Shown: positions 14,513-20,869, counted from the first letter of the stretch. The stretch: 20,869 bases of DNA from Candidatus Aenigmatarchaeota archaeon (GCA_016187365.1 JACPJX010000026.1:1-20869); one strand, 5' to 3'. Notes: generated by a model from the sequence alone, not told the origin. Numbers and translations: made by a program.

Positions 14513-14722
14513 TTACACCCTTATCTGCTGGACTTCAATGAATTCTGTATAAATTTCAGGCTCTTCATTATCCTCCAGATACGCCTTTATGGCTTCTTTT
14601 GTTCTTTCTATAAGTTGCTCTTTCGTACGTCCCTGCGTATGGCATCCGGGAAGTTCAACTACTTCAGAAACAAACCATCCGTCTTCATCTTTTTCTATTA
14701 TAACGGTGTATTTTTTTGACAT
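14513..14722 (-). CDS. hicB: HicB-type antitoxin
   Basis: The 69-residue protein has the partly degraded RNase-H-like HicB fold: YTVIIEKDEDGWFVSEVVELPGC, followed by GRTKEQLIERTKEAIKAYLED. Such proteins bind and mask HicA. No C-terminal helix-turn-helix or ribbon-helix-helix domain is present, so autoregulation through DNA binding would need another partner. It is the first gene of the pair, with an AT-rich promoter (GTTTAAAAGGATAAAATAAC, minus strand) just upstream, between it and the egsA stop. Confidence 0.88.
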   Translation of the reverse strand: MSKKYTVIIEKDEDGWFVSEVVELPGCHTQGRTKEQLIERTKEAIKAYLEDNEEPEIYTEFIEVQQIRV

Positions 14723-14752
14723 AAGAATAATAGTTATTTTATCCTTTTAAAC

Positions 14753-15775
14753 TTAAATAATTCCCGTCTCTTCCAGCACCTGCCTGCAGTATTCAGGGCT
14801 CATGTCGTACAAACTGAGGACGGTGAACCTGTCGCGGACCGACCTGGCTTTGTGCAGGGCGGCGACCGCTGTTTCTTCGGTGATGCCGGCATCCTTCGCG
14901 GTGACAGGCAGGCCGAACGAGAGCATTATGTCGCGCATCTTCTCCCAGCCCTTTTTCTGGAGGTACAGCGAGACTAGCGTGCCGAGCGCGACCTGCTCGC
15001 CGTGCAATGCGCCCGCGTGCATCGCCTCAAGCGCGTGCGAGAAGTTGTGCTCGCCGCCCGAGCAGGGGCGCGAGGAGCCATAAAGATTCATGGCGAAGCC
15101 AGATGCGACAAGGCTCCACAGGACTGTTTCGATGCCGCCGTAATCCATCCCCTTTATTTCCGCCAGACTGTCTATGGCGCTCATCGCCGACATCCTTGAG
15201 AGGCGGGCTATGAACGGCCTATATTTCTCCGCGCCGTTTTTCGCGGCGAGTTTCCAGTCTTCAACCGCTGAAATGTTAGAGAGCAGGTCGCCGACGCCCG
15301 CGGCGAGGTACCTGTAGGGGGCGCTTTTTATGATGTCCATGTCGACGACTATCGCGGCCGGCTCCTTCGCCTGTATGGACGCCTTGGAATTGTTGTCGTT
15401 CAAAACCGCCCTTGAGGAGACGACGCCGTCGTGGCTCAGTATGGTGGGGAATGCTATCCACGGCTTCCCCGCGAGGAAGGACGCGTATTTCGCGGCGTCT
15501 ATGGAGCGGCCGCCGCCGGCGCCTATGATAAAGTCATACGAATCCAGCCGGCGGGAAAAAATCTCCAGATAGCCCTTTTCAAGCGACTCAGGAGACATGA
15601 TGTCGACGTCGTAATGCGACGATACCGAAGAGCATACCCCGGAGACGGCGCTCCTGACGTTCGGGTCGCACACGAAGGCGCACCTCTTCTTCAGCCCGAG
15701 GTCCTGAAGAAGGCCGACAATCTCCAGGTCCGCGCGCCTTGACGCCAGCACCTTGTAGGAAAGGTTCACCAGCAT
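14753..15775 (-). CDS. egsA: sn-glycerol-1-phosphate dehydrogenase
   Basis: The enzyme reduces dihydroxyacetone phosphate to sn-glycerol-1-phosphate, which sets the stereochemistry of archaeal lipids. The nucleotide-binding GAGGGRSIDAAKYA (residues 85-98), PTILSHDGVVSS, and metal ligands D163 (GVGDLLSN), H243 (GGEHNFSHALE) and H258 (LHGEQVALGT) are all present. At 340 residues it is full length. The ATG at 15775 follows a TTTATAAAG box by about 24 nt, suggesting a leaderless start although the prepilin peptidase gene lies just 30 nt upstream on the same strand. It pairs functionally with GGGP synthase at 13068. Confidence 0.96.
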   Translation of the reverse strand: MLVNLSYKVLASRRADLEIVGLLQDLGLKKRCAFVCDPNVRSAVSGVCSSVSSHYDVDIMSPESLEKGYLEIFSRRLDSYDFIIGAGGGRSIDAAKYASFLAGKPWIAFPTILSHDGVVSSRAVLNDNNSKASIQAKEPAAIVVDMDIIKSAPYRYLAAGVGDLLSNISAVEDWKLAAKNGAEKYRPFIARLSRMSAMSAIDSLAEIKGMDYGGIETVLWSLVASGFAMNLYGSSRPCSGGEHNFSHALEAMHAGALHGEQVALGTLVSLYLQKKGWEKMRDIMLSFGLPVTAKDAGITEETAVAALHKARSVRDRFTVLSLYDMSPEYCRQVLEETGII

Positions 15776-15805
15776 AGGAAACAGAAAGGGAGTAGTCTTT
15801 ATAAA

Positions 15806-16597
15806 TTACAGCAGCGGCAGCAGAGCGCCGAAGAATGCAGTGACGGCAAGCGTTATGGGAAAAACAGGAACGAACCTCACGCCCTCCTTCACTGTCACAT
15901 ATTTCTTCCCCGCCCTCAGTTTCCTCACTTCATTCTTTGTCAGGCCGACCCATATACTGCTTTCCAGGACATCGCCCGGCTTCAGGTCCTTCGTGCTCAC
16001 CCTTTTCCTGAACATGTGCTTCTCTACCACGACACCGTACCTCCAGAAGACGGCCATGAACGACACGAGGGCCAGGATGAAAAGGAAGGATGGCGACGCA
16101 GCGAAAGAAAAGTCCGACACAGAAAGCGACAAAGCCATAACTACGGCAACGAATGCGGCCGGAATCGCCGCGACGTACTTCCATCTCCTCCTAAGGTCTC
16201 CGGCAAAGAGGCCGAGGGTGTTCCTGTGCCTGAATCCGAGGACGACGGAATAAACAGCCATGTACGCCACGGACACGAGGAAAAAATTTATCGTATAACT
16301 CGCAAAGAAACCTACCGAAGGTATCATGTAGAATATCGACGCGAATATCCACGCATCCGCCGCTCCCCACTGGCCTTTCCTGTACAGGACAAGGCCTGCA
16401 AGAAGGACGGCGCTTCCCAGCCCGAGCGAAGCCATCAGCGGTTCCGCATTTCCGGTTGATATCGCAACGGCAAACCAGAAGAAGATCCCGGAAAAAATCA
16501 TGACGGCGGGTATCTCGTCAGGCACCTCCGTCGTTTTCAGGTCCCACAGCCCCGCGACAGATGAAGTTAGCAGGGCCGGCAGCAAAAGTTCGAGCAT
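15806..16597 (-). CDS. A24-type prepilin peptidase
   Basis: The protein is an integral membrane aspartyl protease of the archaeal FlaK/PibD/EppA kind, which removes the short class III signal peptide from archaellins and pilins. The first catalytic aspartate lies in LWDLKTTEVPDEI (D19), the second in GQWGAADAWIFA (D81), which replaces the usual GxGD with GAAD. Six or more hydrophobic segments are visible. A cytoplasmic domain after residue 190 (RKRVSTKDLKPGDVLESSIWVGL and following) is typical of archaeal members, and a final hydrophobic helix ends the 263 residues. The ribosome site GAGGTA precedes the ATG. No pilin or archaellin gene lies in the window. Confidence 0.88.
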   Translation of the reverse strand: MLELLLPALLTSSVAGLWDLKTTEVPDEIPAVMIFSGIFFWFAVAISTGNAEPLMASLGLGSAVLLAGLVLYRKGQWGAADAWIFASIFYMIPSVGFFASYTINFFLVSVAYMAVYSVVLGFRHRNTLGLFAGDLRRRWKYVAAIPAAFVAVVMALSLSVSDFSFAASPSFLFILALVSFMAVFWRYGVVVEKHMFRKRVSTKDLKPGDVLESSIWVGLTKNEVRKLRAGKKYVTVKEGVRFVPVFPITLAVTAFFGALLPLL

Positions 16598-16649
16598 TGT
16601 TCTACCTCTTGATAAACTTTTAAATGGTCAGATATAAGTCTTTAATCAT

Positions 16650-16781
16650 AAGTATTCGTAATATGACTGCGGGCTTTAGCCCGCAGTCTCTGAAGAAGCA
16701 TATAGCTTCTTCAAGATCTCGGAGAACTTTGTTCTCCGCAGATATGTGAATACTTTGATCTCAAAGAGTGTAACTCTTTGA
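16650..16781. repeat. multi-hairpin element forming the uppS leader
   Basis: An outer stem (16650-16657 with 16748-16755, perfect 8 bp) encloses three perfect hairpins: 16665-16675/16678-16688 (11 bp), 16691-16699/16705-16713 (9 bp) and 16720-16727/16731-16738 (8 bp, TTT loop). A fourth, 16761-16769/16773-16781 (9 bp, GTA loop), follows and ends five bases before the AAGGAG ribosome site of uppS. Linkers AGATCT and GCAGAT match those in the element at 10901. A protein-coding role is unlikely. It could be a transposon remnant, or an RNA structure that controls uppS. Confidence 0.65.
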
Positions 16782-16800
16782 AGATAAAGGAGATTTAATT

Positions 16801-17511
16801 ATGGCGGTTCCAACGCACATAGGCGTCATTCTGGACGGAAACAGGCGGTTCGCGAAGCAGCTTATGCAGGTGCCGTGGATGGGGCACAAGTGGGGCCTGG
16901 AGAAGTCGCGCGAGGTCCTGCAGTGGGCATGCGAAGCCGGAATCAGGTACATAACGGCATACACGCTCTCGCTCGAGAACATGAAGACGAGGCCGGAGGA
17001 GGAACTGGATTTCATACTCAGGCATCTCGCGGACGAGGCCGACAACATATTCACAAACATGAGCCATGTGGTCCACAGGTTCAATGTGAGGGTGAGATTC
17101 ATAGGCAGGCTGCGGGAACTGCCGGATTCACTGCAGGAAAAGTTCAGGAAAGTCGAGGAAAAGACGGCTCATTATGCCGGGCATGTCCTGAACGTCGCCG
17201 TGGCTTACGGCGGCCAGCAGGAGATAACTGACGCCGTCAGAAAGATAATGGAGGAAGGGATGAAAGGAATACTGAAGCCGTCGGACATGAACGAGGAGAT
17301 ACTCAAGGAGCACCTTTACACGAACGGCCAGCCTTATCCTGACATGATTTTCAGGACAGGCGGCGAGAAGCGCCTTTCCAATTTCATGCCCTTCCAGTCC
17401 GCATACTCGGAGCTGATATTCACGGACAGGAAATGGCCTGAACTCACGAAAGAAGACTTCGAGAACGCCCTGAAGGAATTCTCCGAGAGAAAGAGAAGGT
17501 ACGGCGCCTGA
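16801..17511 (+). CDS. uppS: cis-prenyltransferase (undecaprenyl/polyprenyl diphosphate synthase)
   Basis: The enzyme extends a short allylic diphosphate with isopentenyl units in cis, giving the long carrier lipid used for glycan transfer. The family signature is clear: GVILDGNRRFAK with catalytic D12, HKWGLEK, AYTLSLEN, VAVAYGGQQEI and RTGGEKRLSNFMPFQSAYSEL (R185, R191, S193). The usual RTSGE reads RTGGE, as in some archaeal members. At 236 residues it is complete. AAGGAG lies 9 nt before the ATG, directly after a heavily structured leader, which makes post-transcriptional control plausible but unproven. Confidence 0.94.
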   Translation: MAVPTHIGVILDGNRRFAKQLMQVPWMGHKWGLEKSREVLQWACEAGIRYITAYTLSLENMKTRPEEELDFILRHLADEADNIFTNMSHVVHRFNVRVRFIGRLRELPDSLQEKFRKVEEKTAHYAGHVLNVAVAYGGQQEITDAVRKIMEEGMKGILKPSDMNEEILKEHLYTNGQPYPDMIFRTGGEKRLSNFMPFQSAYSELIFTDRKWPELTKEDFENALKEFSERKRRYGA

Positions 17512-17533
17512 TTCATAAAATAGCAGAATTTTC

Positions 17534-17770
17534 TTAAACGTGTTCAAATACGGACGGCACATCGTAAACCGTATCATCACCGCATAGCGTTACATAAACC
17601 GGCCTGTTCCTGTAGTCTCTCCTCAGCGCTTCAAGGAATCTGTTCCTGTCGCTGCAATGGCCTACAAATGTTCCGCCGACAAACGCGACAAAGCGCCCCC
17701 TGTAAGGCTCCAAAGAACCTGATATGAGGGCAGAAAGATAGGCCCTGTGATTCACATCCCCCGCATCCAT
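17534..17770 (-). CDS. small DUF5678-like protein
   Basis: The 78-residue protein has the beta-strand pattern I associate with DUF5678: YRGRFVAFVGGTFVGHCSDRNRFLEALRRDY followed by RPVYVTLCGDD. In such proteins a short strand pair (GRFVAFVGG) is followed by a helix and a final strand. Function is unknown. The ATG lies about 24 nt after a CATATTTAAG box on the minus strand, fitting a leaderless gene divergent from trmI. It ends 22 nt from the convergent uppS gene. The codon pattern and promoter support it as a real gene. Confidence 0.62.
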   Translation of the reverse strand: MDAGDVNHRAYLSALISGSLEPYRGRFVAFVGGTFVGHCSDRNRFLEALRRDYRNRPVYVTLCGDDTVYDVPSVFEHV

Positions 17771-17855
17771 GATTCATTTTTCCCGGCCATGACTTAAATA
17801 TGCCGGATTCCACCACCCGCCCACCGGATTTAAACGCAGCGGTTATATTTTCCTC
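17771..17855. promoter_or_regulatory. divergent promoter region, DUF5678-like gene and trmI
   Basis: TATTTAAG on the minus strand (about 17794-17801) serves the leftward gene. GGATTTAAACGC on the plus strand (about 17826-17837) lies about 20-30 nt before the trmI ATG at 17856. Neither gene has a convincing ribosome site, so both look leaderless. Confidence 0.5.
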
Positions 17856-18617
17856 ATGGCTGAAAAAACCGGCGACAGGGATTTCATCCTTCTCTGCGGC
17901 GAGAAAAATTTCCTCGTGCAGAAGAGCCAGAAGATATTCCACTCCAACTTCGGCACCATAGACATCACCAGGATAAAGCAGTACGGCCAGAAAATAAGGA
18001 GTTCCAGCGGGACGGAGTTCACCGCGATAAAGCCGACTGCCATAGACATGCTGAAGAAATGCAGGCGGATGCCGCAGGTCATACTCCCGAAGGATGCAGG
18101 CCAGATAGTTTCTGTGACGGGTCTGTGCTCAGGATGGAGATGCATGGATGCCGGCGCGGGCTCCGGGTTCCTTTCCATATTCCTTGGCAGCATCGCCGCG
18201 CCTTCGGGCAAGGTCTATGCCTACGAGAGGGACAGGAAATTCGCCGAAAACGCGAGGAACAACATGAAGATGTGCGGTCTGGAAGGCGTGGTCGAGGTGA
18301 AGAGCAGGCCTGCAGAGAAGATGAGCGAGAAGGAGCTCGACCTGATAACGCTTGACATGCAGAACGCCGACAAACTCGTGAAAAAGGCGAAAAGCGCGCT
18401 GAAAGCGGGGGGATGGCTGTGCATATACAGCCCGCAGATAGAGCAGCAGAAGCGCGCCGCAGAGGAGATGAGGAAGCACGACTTCTCGAACGTGCGCACG
18501 ATAGAGACGATACAGCGCGACTGGCACATGGACGAAAGAGGTTCCGGCTATTCACATCCGAAGCCTTCAGGCATCATGCACACGGGGTTCATGACGTTCG
18601 GGAGGAAAATATCCTAG
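17856..18617 (+). CDS. trmI: tRNA (adenine-N1)-methyltransferase, TrmI family
   Basis: The protein has the two parts of TrmI: an N-terminal beta domain with HSNFGTIDITRIKQYGQKI, then LPKDAGQIV and a Rossmann methyltransferase core with DAGAGSGFLSIFLG (SAM loop, residues 98-111), VYAYERDRKFAENARNN and LDLITLDMQNADKL. The end, HPKPSGIMHTGFMTFGRK, matches the typical last strand of the family. Archaeal TrmI makes m1A at tRNA position 57/58, which stabilises the T-arm. At 253 residues it is complete. Its stop overlaps by four bases the end of the convergent NUDIX gene. The tRNA-Pro gene downstream is a potential substrate among all tRNAs. Confidence 0.92.
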   Translation: MAEKTGDRDFILLCGEKNFLVQKSQKIFHSNFGTIDITRIKQYGQKIRSSSGTEFTAIKPTAIDMLKKCRRMPQVILPKDAGQIVSVTGLCSGWRCMDAGAGSGFLSIFLGSIAAPSGKVYAYERDRKFAENARNNMKMCGLEGVVEVKSRPAEKMSEKELDLITLDMQNADKLVKKAKSALKAGGWLCIYSPQIEQQKRAAEEMRKHDFSNVRTIETIQRDWHMDERGSGYSHPKPSGIMHTGFMTFGRKIS

Positions 18618-19018
18618 TCAACAACCCATTTGTCAAGCACTTCCTTGAAGTAAATGTCCAAATCCATGCCCTTCATTTCTTCCACGGTGAACCAGCCGTA
18701 TTCAGTATGCTCGTCCGTGAGTACAGGATTGCCGTTTGCATACCCCACATAAGTCAGCCGGACGATATGCCTGCCTTCGATGCGCAGTATGTCCTGGGCT
18801 GCGACAAGCACAGGCTCATTTTCAATGACAAGCCCGGTCTCTTCCATGACTTCTCTCCTGAGGTTTTCAATGAGAGGAATGCCGGCATCTATCCTTCCGC
18901 CGACGATGTCCCATCTCTCCCCGACTTCAGGATATTTTTCAGCCGAGCGCTTAAGCAGCAGGTACTTTCCTCCATCATTCTTAACCAGAATCTTGACGCC
19001 AACCTGGAGTTCAGTCAT
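18614..19018 (-). CDS. NUDIX hydrolase with altered box
   Basis: The 134-residue protein is a minimal NUDIX fold: TELQVGVKILVKNDGGKYLLLKRS, then WDIVGGRIDAG, and REVMEETGL, with a late YGWFTVEEM. The metal-binding REVMEETG is intact, but the Glu usually at the Gx5E position of the box (position 47) is Ile. Such enzymes cleave nucleoside diphosphates linked to another group; the substrate here is unknown. The start is set by GGAGGT 9 nt upstream; an ATG four bases before it runs at once into a stop. The product may still be active, because the metal ligands are retained. Confidence 0.87.
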   Translation of the reverse strand: MTELQVGVKILVKNDGGKYLLLKRSAEKYPEVGERWDIVGGRIDAGIPLIENLRREVMEETGLVIENEPVLVAAQDILRIEGRHIVRLTYVGYANGNPVLTDEHTEYGWFTVEEMKGMDLDIYFKEVLDKWVVD

Positions 19019-19071
19019 TCATCGTTACCTCCAATAATCTTCCGGGAAAAGATAAAAAACAACCGGATAAA

Positions 19072-19187
19072 ATGGGTCCGCCCGGATTTCTGCAGAGGAG
19101 ATTCTCCCCTCTGAGATGCCAAAGAACCTGCGGTTCTTTGAGCATGAACCGAGGTTCAAATCCTTCCTGATGGGTCCGCCCGGATTT
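19072..19187. repeat. 18-bp repeat spanning the 3' end of tRNA-Pro, enclosing hairpins
   Basis: ATGGGTCCGCCCGGATTT occurs at 19072-19089 and again at 19170-19187, where it covers the acceptor strand and half of the T-arm of tRNA-Pro. The 80 nt between hold three hairpins: 19093-19101/19105-19113 (8 of 9 pairs), 19120-19128/19132-19140 (9 bp) and 19145-19150/19153-19158. GGTTCAAATCC at 19153-19163 is also an inverted copy of the tRNA T-arm sequence at 19182-19192. Confidence 0.7.
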
Positions 19188-19243
19188 GAACCGGGGCCAC
19201 GAGCTCCCGAAGCTCGAATCCTACCAAGCTAGACTACGAACCC
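19171..19243 (-). tRNA. tRNA-Pro (anticodon CGG)
   Basis: The minus-strand sequence folds as a full cloverleaf. The acceptor stem pairs GGGTTCG with CGGACCC (one G-U). The anticodon stem CGAGC/GCTCG holds the loop TTCGGGA, giving anticodon CGG for proline codon CCG. The T-arm is CCCGG-TTCAAAT-CCGGG, and the variable region is four bases. The discriminator base is A and CCA is not encoded. No intron is seen. Copies of its 5' end lie upstream and a copy of its 3' end lies downstream, with hairpins between. Confidence 0.93.
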
Positions 19244-19404
19244 AATTTTCTTTGAAAATTGGCTCAAATCTTTGTTTTCAAGCAAACAAAGATACGAACC
19301 CCTTGCTCCGCAAAGCGTTCGACGCCTTCAGGAAACCTGAAGACTACGAACCCAACGTTCGTTGGGTTGCATTTCGGTTTGGAGCCAAACCAAAATACGA
19401 ACCC
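19235..19404 (-). repeat. array of four tRNA-5'-end nonamers separated by hairpins
   Basis: On the minus strand GGGTTCGTA, the first nine bases of tRNA-Pro, occurs at 19396-19404, 19345-19353, 19293-19301 and 19235-19243 (the tRNA itself), spaced 51, 52 and 58 nt. The copy at 19345 shares 13 bases with the tRNA. Between copies lie perfect or near-perfect hairpins: around 19375-19390, 19350-19368 (AACCCAACG palindrome), 19326-19342 (CTTCAGG arms, 3-nt loop), 19269-19293 (10 bp) and 19242-19262 (9 bp, 3-nt loop). No coding frame is supported here. Confidence 0.75.
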
Positions 19405-19427
19405 TTTGAATCAGAAATTGTATGGAG

Positions 19428-19437
19428 ATTTTATAAA
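19428..19437 (-). promoter_or_regulatory. TATA box of the tRNA-Pro transcript
   Basis: TTTATAAAAT on the minus strand lies about 25-30 nt before the first GGGTTCGTA copy (19404), not before the tRNA proper. Transcription should therefore start at or near that first copy and read through the hairpin array into the tRNA. It also touches the stop codon of the helicase gene. Confidence 0.55.
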
Positions 19438-20869
19438 TCACCCCTTCTCCAGATCCCGCGACGCCTCCTGAATCAGTTTTGCAGCGGTCTTCTTCCCCAC
19501 GATTTCCGCAATAACCTCCGGCCTTGTCCTCTTTATGTCGGCGGGCGACTTCACGCCGTTCCTGTAAAGGGCGCGGGCGCGGGCGCGGCCGATTCCCTTC
19601 AGGCGCACGAGGCGGAGAAGTTCCTCCCTGACGCCGAACTTCACGCGCATCTGGAGCCGGCGGAAATTGTTTGCATGCTCGTATTTCCTGAGAAGCCTCG
19701 ACAACTCGGCGATGCCGTAAAGCATCCACTCCGCGCTCTTCGTCTTTGCATAGAGGTCCCCCGGAGTTATGCCGTATTTCTCCAGGATAAAGTCCTCCCC
19801 CTTCTCGTCCATCCAGTCGCTCATGACAAGGCACGACTTGAACGCCGCTAGGAAATTTTCATAATCGTAGTCCCATACGTCGGGAGTTTTTATGCCGCTT
19901 TTGAGCATCTCCTCCTCGACGAAGCCGTCCTTCTTCTTCATGGACAGCGGGGGGAGCATCTCGGTGCACGTGTTCATCACCGTAAGAAACTCGGCATCCC
20001 CGCAATTCATGGAAGATATCATCGTATGCGCAGAGAGCGGGTCAAGATAAAGCTCGGAAACTTTTTTCCCGAGTTTTGTCGCCGAAACTTCCGCGCCCTT
20101 TCCGATGTCGAACGCCGGCCTGAATCCGCCGAGAGAAACTTTCTCCATCTCGATAAAGTTGAACATTTCAAGCTGCTCGAGGATTTTGCCGACCTTTTCC
20201 ATGACCTCGCCGGCGCTGCCGTACTGGTGCGCGAAAAATGTCCTGGTAAAAAACTCTTCCAGTTCCTGCACTGAGCGCACGACCCCCGAGGCTATGAGAG
20301 ACAGCGTGTGCACCCTCAGCATCGGCTCCACCGACAGCTTGGAATATATGGGCTCAGGCTCGCCGTTTATGTAGCGCTCCCTGAGCTCATCGGCCTCGCC
20401 GGCGCTCTTTCCGACAAGTATGGCCTCGCCCTCCGAGTCATAGGCGGGGCGTCCAGCTCTTCCACAGTTGTGTATTATAAATCCATTACAAATATAATTT
20501 TCAGTATTTTCAACAGAAAGGTTGTAAACTGGTATTGGTTTTTCTAACTTTATTTTCTCTGTTTTTTCAACTCTTTCAAAGCTTATGTCACCAAAACTCT
20601 TAATTGGTCGAGTGTCTTTTAGGTAGTTGGGTTTTTGATATTTTTTAAATCTCACTGAAGGAACAATGGTCAAAAACTTAAACACATCTCTTTTTCTATT
20701 TATTGCTGCAACGTAGGATTTGTTTTCTTCATATGAAATGCAATGCAATCCTAATCGTACTAATAAATTTTTTGTGTTTTCAATTAAATTTTTGCTTCTT
20801 GAACTTAGTCTTAACGAGTTGTATTTTGAACTAAAATTACCATCACCATCAAAAAGACCTCCAATATAA
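19438..20869 (-). CDS. hel308: Hel308-type DNA helicase, 3' part, with embedded intein (partial)
   Basis: The frame is open through the right edge, so the N-terminal helicase half lies outside. The extein part (19438-20466) starts at motif VI, CGRAGRPAYDSEGEAILV, and continues through the winged-helix and ratchet domains (GEPEPIYSKLSVEPMLRVHTLSLIASG, EFFTRTFFAHQ, GFVEEEML) to a C-terminal helix-hairpin-helix LVRLKGIGRARARALYRNG and a last helical segment. This matches Hel308/Ski2-like 3'-5' helicases that act at stalled forks. An intein precedes Cys of motif VI; a TTG at 20748 is not a start but lies inside the intein. The last codons abut the tRNA-Pro promoter. Confidence 0.93.
   Translation of the reverse strand, partial: YIGGLFDGDGNFSSKYNSLRLSSRSKNLIENTKNLLVRLGLHCISYEENKSYVAAINRKRDVFKFLTIVPSVRFKKYQKPNYLKDTRPIKSFGDISFERVEKTEKIKLEKPIPVYNLSVENTENYICNGFIIHNCGRAGRPAYDSEGEAILVGKSAGEADELRERYINGEPEPIYSKLSVEPMLRVHTLSLIASGVVRSVQELEEFFTRTFFAHQYGSAGEVMEKVGKILEQLEMFNFIEMEKVSLGGFRPAFDIGKGAEVSATKLGKKVSELYLDPLSAHTMISSMNCGDAEFLTVMNTCTEMLPPLSMKKKDGFVEEEMLKSGIKTPDVWDYDYENFLAAFKSCLVMSDWMDEKGEDFILEKYGITPGDLYAKTKSAEWMLYGIAELSRLLRKYEHANNFRRLQMRVKFGVREELLRLVRLKGIGRARARALYRNGVKSPADIKRTRPEVIAEIVGKKTAAKLIQEASRDLEKG
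20467..20869 (-). other. intein C-terminal part with LAGLIDADG endonuclease motif (partial)
   Basis: Reading leftward from the edge, the frame gives YIGGLFDGDGNFSSKYNSLR, a LAGLIDADG-type motif of homing endonucleases, followed by an AT-rich stretch and then the splicing block VYNLSVENTENYICNGFIIHN. The last His-Asn and the next residue Cys (codon 20464-20466) are the expected C-terminal splice junction. The insertion site is just before the Cys of CGRAGRP, inside helicase motif VI. Base use is much richer in A/T than the extein, a sign of separate origin. The N-terminal splice block lies beyond the window. Confidence 0.92.

Noticed and set aside
18413..19114. Long plus-strand open frame of 233 codons
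   Set aside because: It is antisense to the NUDIX gene and overlaps trmI in another frame, with no family signature; both overlapped genes are firmly supported.
19072..19170. A second tRNA gene
   Set aside because: Only the 3' 18 bases are present; there is no anticodon arm or 5' acceptor strand.
19235..19404. CRISPR array
   Set aside because: The repeats are only 9 bases, spacing varies, and the spacers are themselves palindromes; the repeat is the tRNA 5' end.
20746..20748. TTG at 20748 as the start of the helicase gene
   Set aside because: The frame is open beyond it to the window edge and reads LAGLIDADG intein sequence, so it is an internal codon.

Overview
This window reads as archaeal chromosome. 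It carries transcription factor B, a histone, hypusine-type aIF5A, both enzymes that commit carbon to sn-glycerol-1-phosphate ether lipids (glycerol-1-phosphate dehydrogenase and geranylgeranylglyceryl phosphate synthase), a Hel308-type helicase, an archaeosortase and an A24 prepilin peptidase. Many starts look leaderless, with a TATA-like box about 25-30 nt before the ATG; others have a clear GGAGG-type ribosome site. Genes are short, densely packed and often overlap. A DPANN-type lineage fits, but I cannot name the phylum from the sequence alone.

Layout: 1-3268 holds the end of an ATP-dependent DNA ligase gene, then a leftward operon of a GlmU-like nucleotidyltransferase, GlmS and an unlisted 41-residue zinc ribbon. 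3361-5951 holds a winged-helix/S-layer-domain protein, an AT-rich vapBC pair and TFB. 6121-8846 runs rightward: flippase-like membrane protein, overlapping histone, aIF5A and a short DUF460 nuclease-like protein. 8937-10917 holds a two-gene operon encoding a Pup/UBact-like modifier and a PafA/Dop-family ligase, then an archaeosortase. 11139-13814 holds two coiled-coil proteins and GGGP synthase. 13872-16597 holds a cytidine deaminase facing a leftward run of prepilin peptidase, G1P dehydrogenase and hicBA. 16801-19018 holds cis-prenyltransferase, a DUF5678-like protein, TrmI and a NUDIX protein. 19072-20869 holds tRNA-Pro(CGG) inside an unusual repeat field, and the 3' part of an intein-split Hel308 helicase.

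The most exciting signal is the modifier-ligase operon at 8937-10379. The small protein ends RYRQRSGE, like the bacterial ubiquitin-like modifier UBact, and the next gene, starting on the base after its stop codon, is an unmistakable PafA/Dop-family carboxylate-amine ligase. This implies protein tagging of the pupylation type in an archaeon. Archaea are usually discussed in terms of SAMP/PAN-proteasome systems, so this is notable.

The second signal is a family of short perfect hairpins, mostly with 3-nt loops, in intergenic DNA. One set forms a 181-bp element with 12-bp terminal inverted repeats and a 9-bp direct repeat on each side, which looks like a MITE. Another forms a 130-nt structured leader before uppS. 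A third surrounds tRNA-Pro, where the first 9 nt of the tRNA recur four times at 51-58 nt spacing with hairpins between them, and 18 nt spanning its 3' end recur once beyond it.
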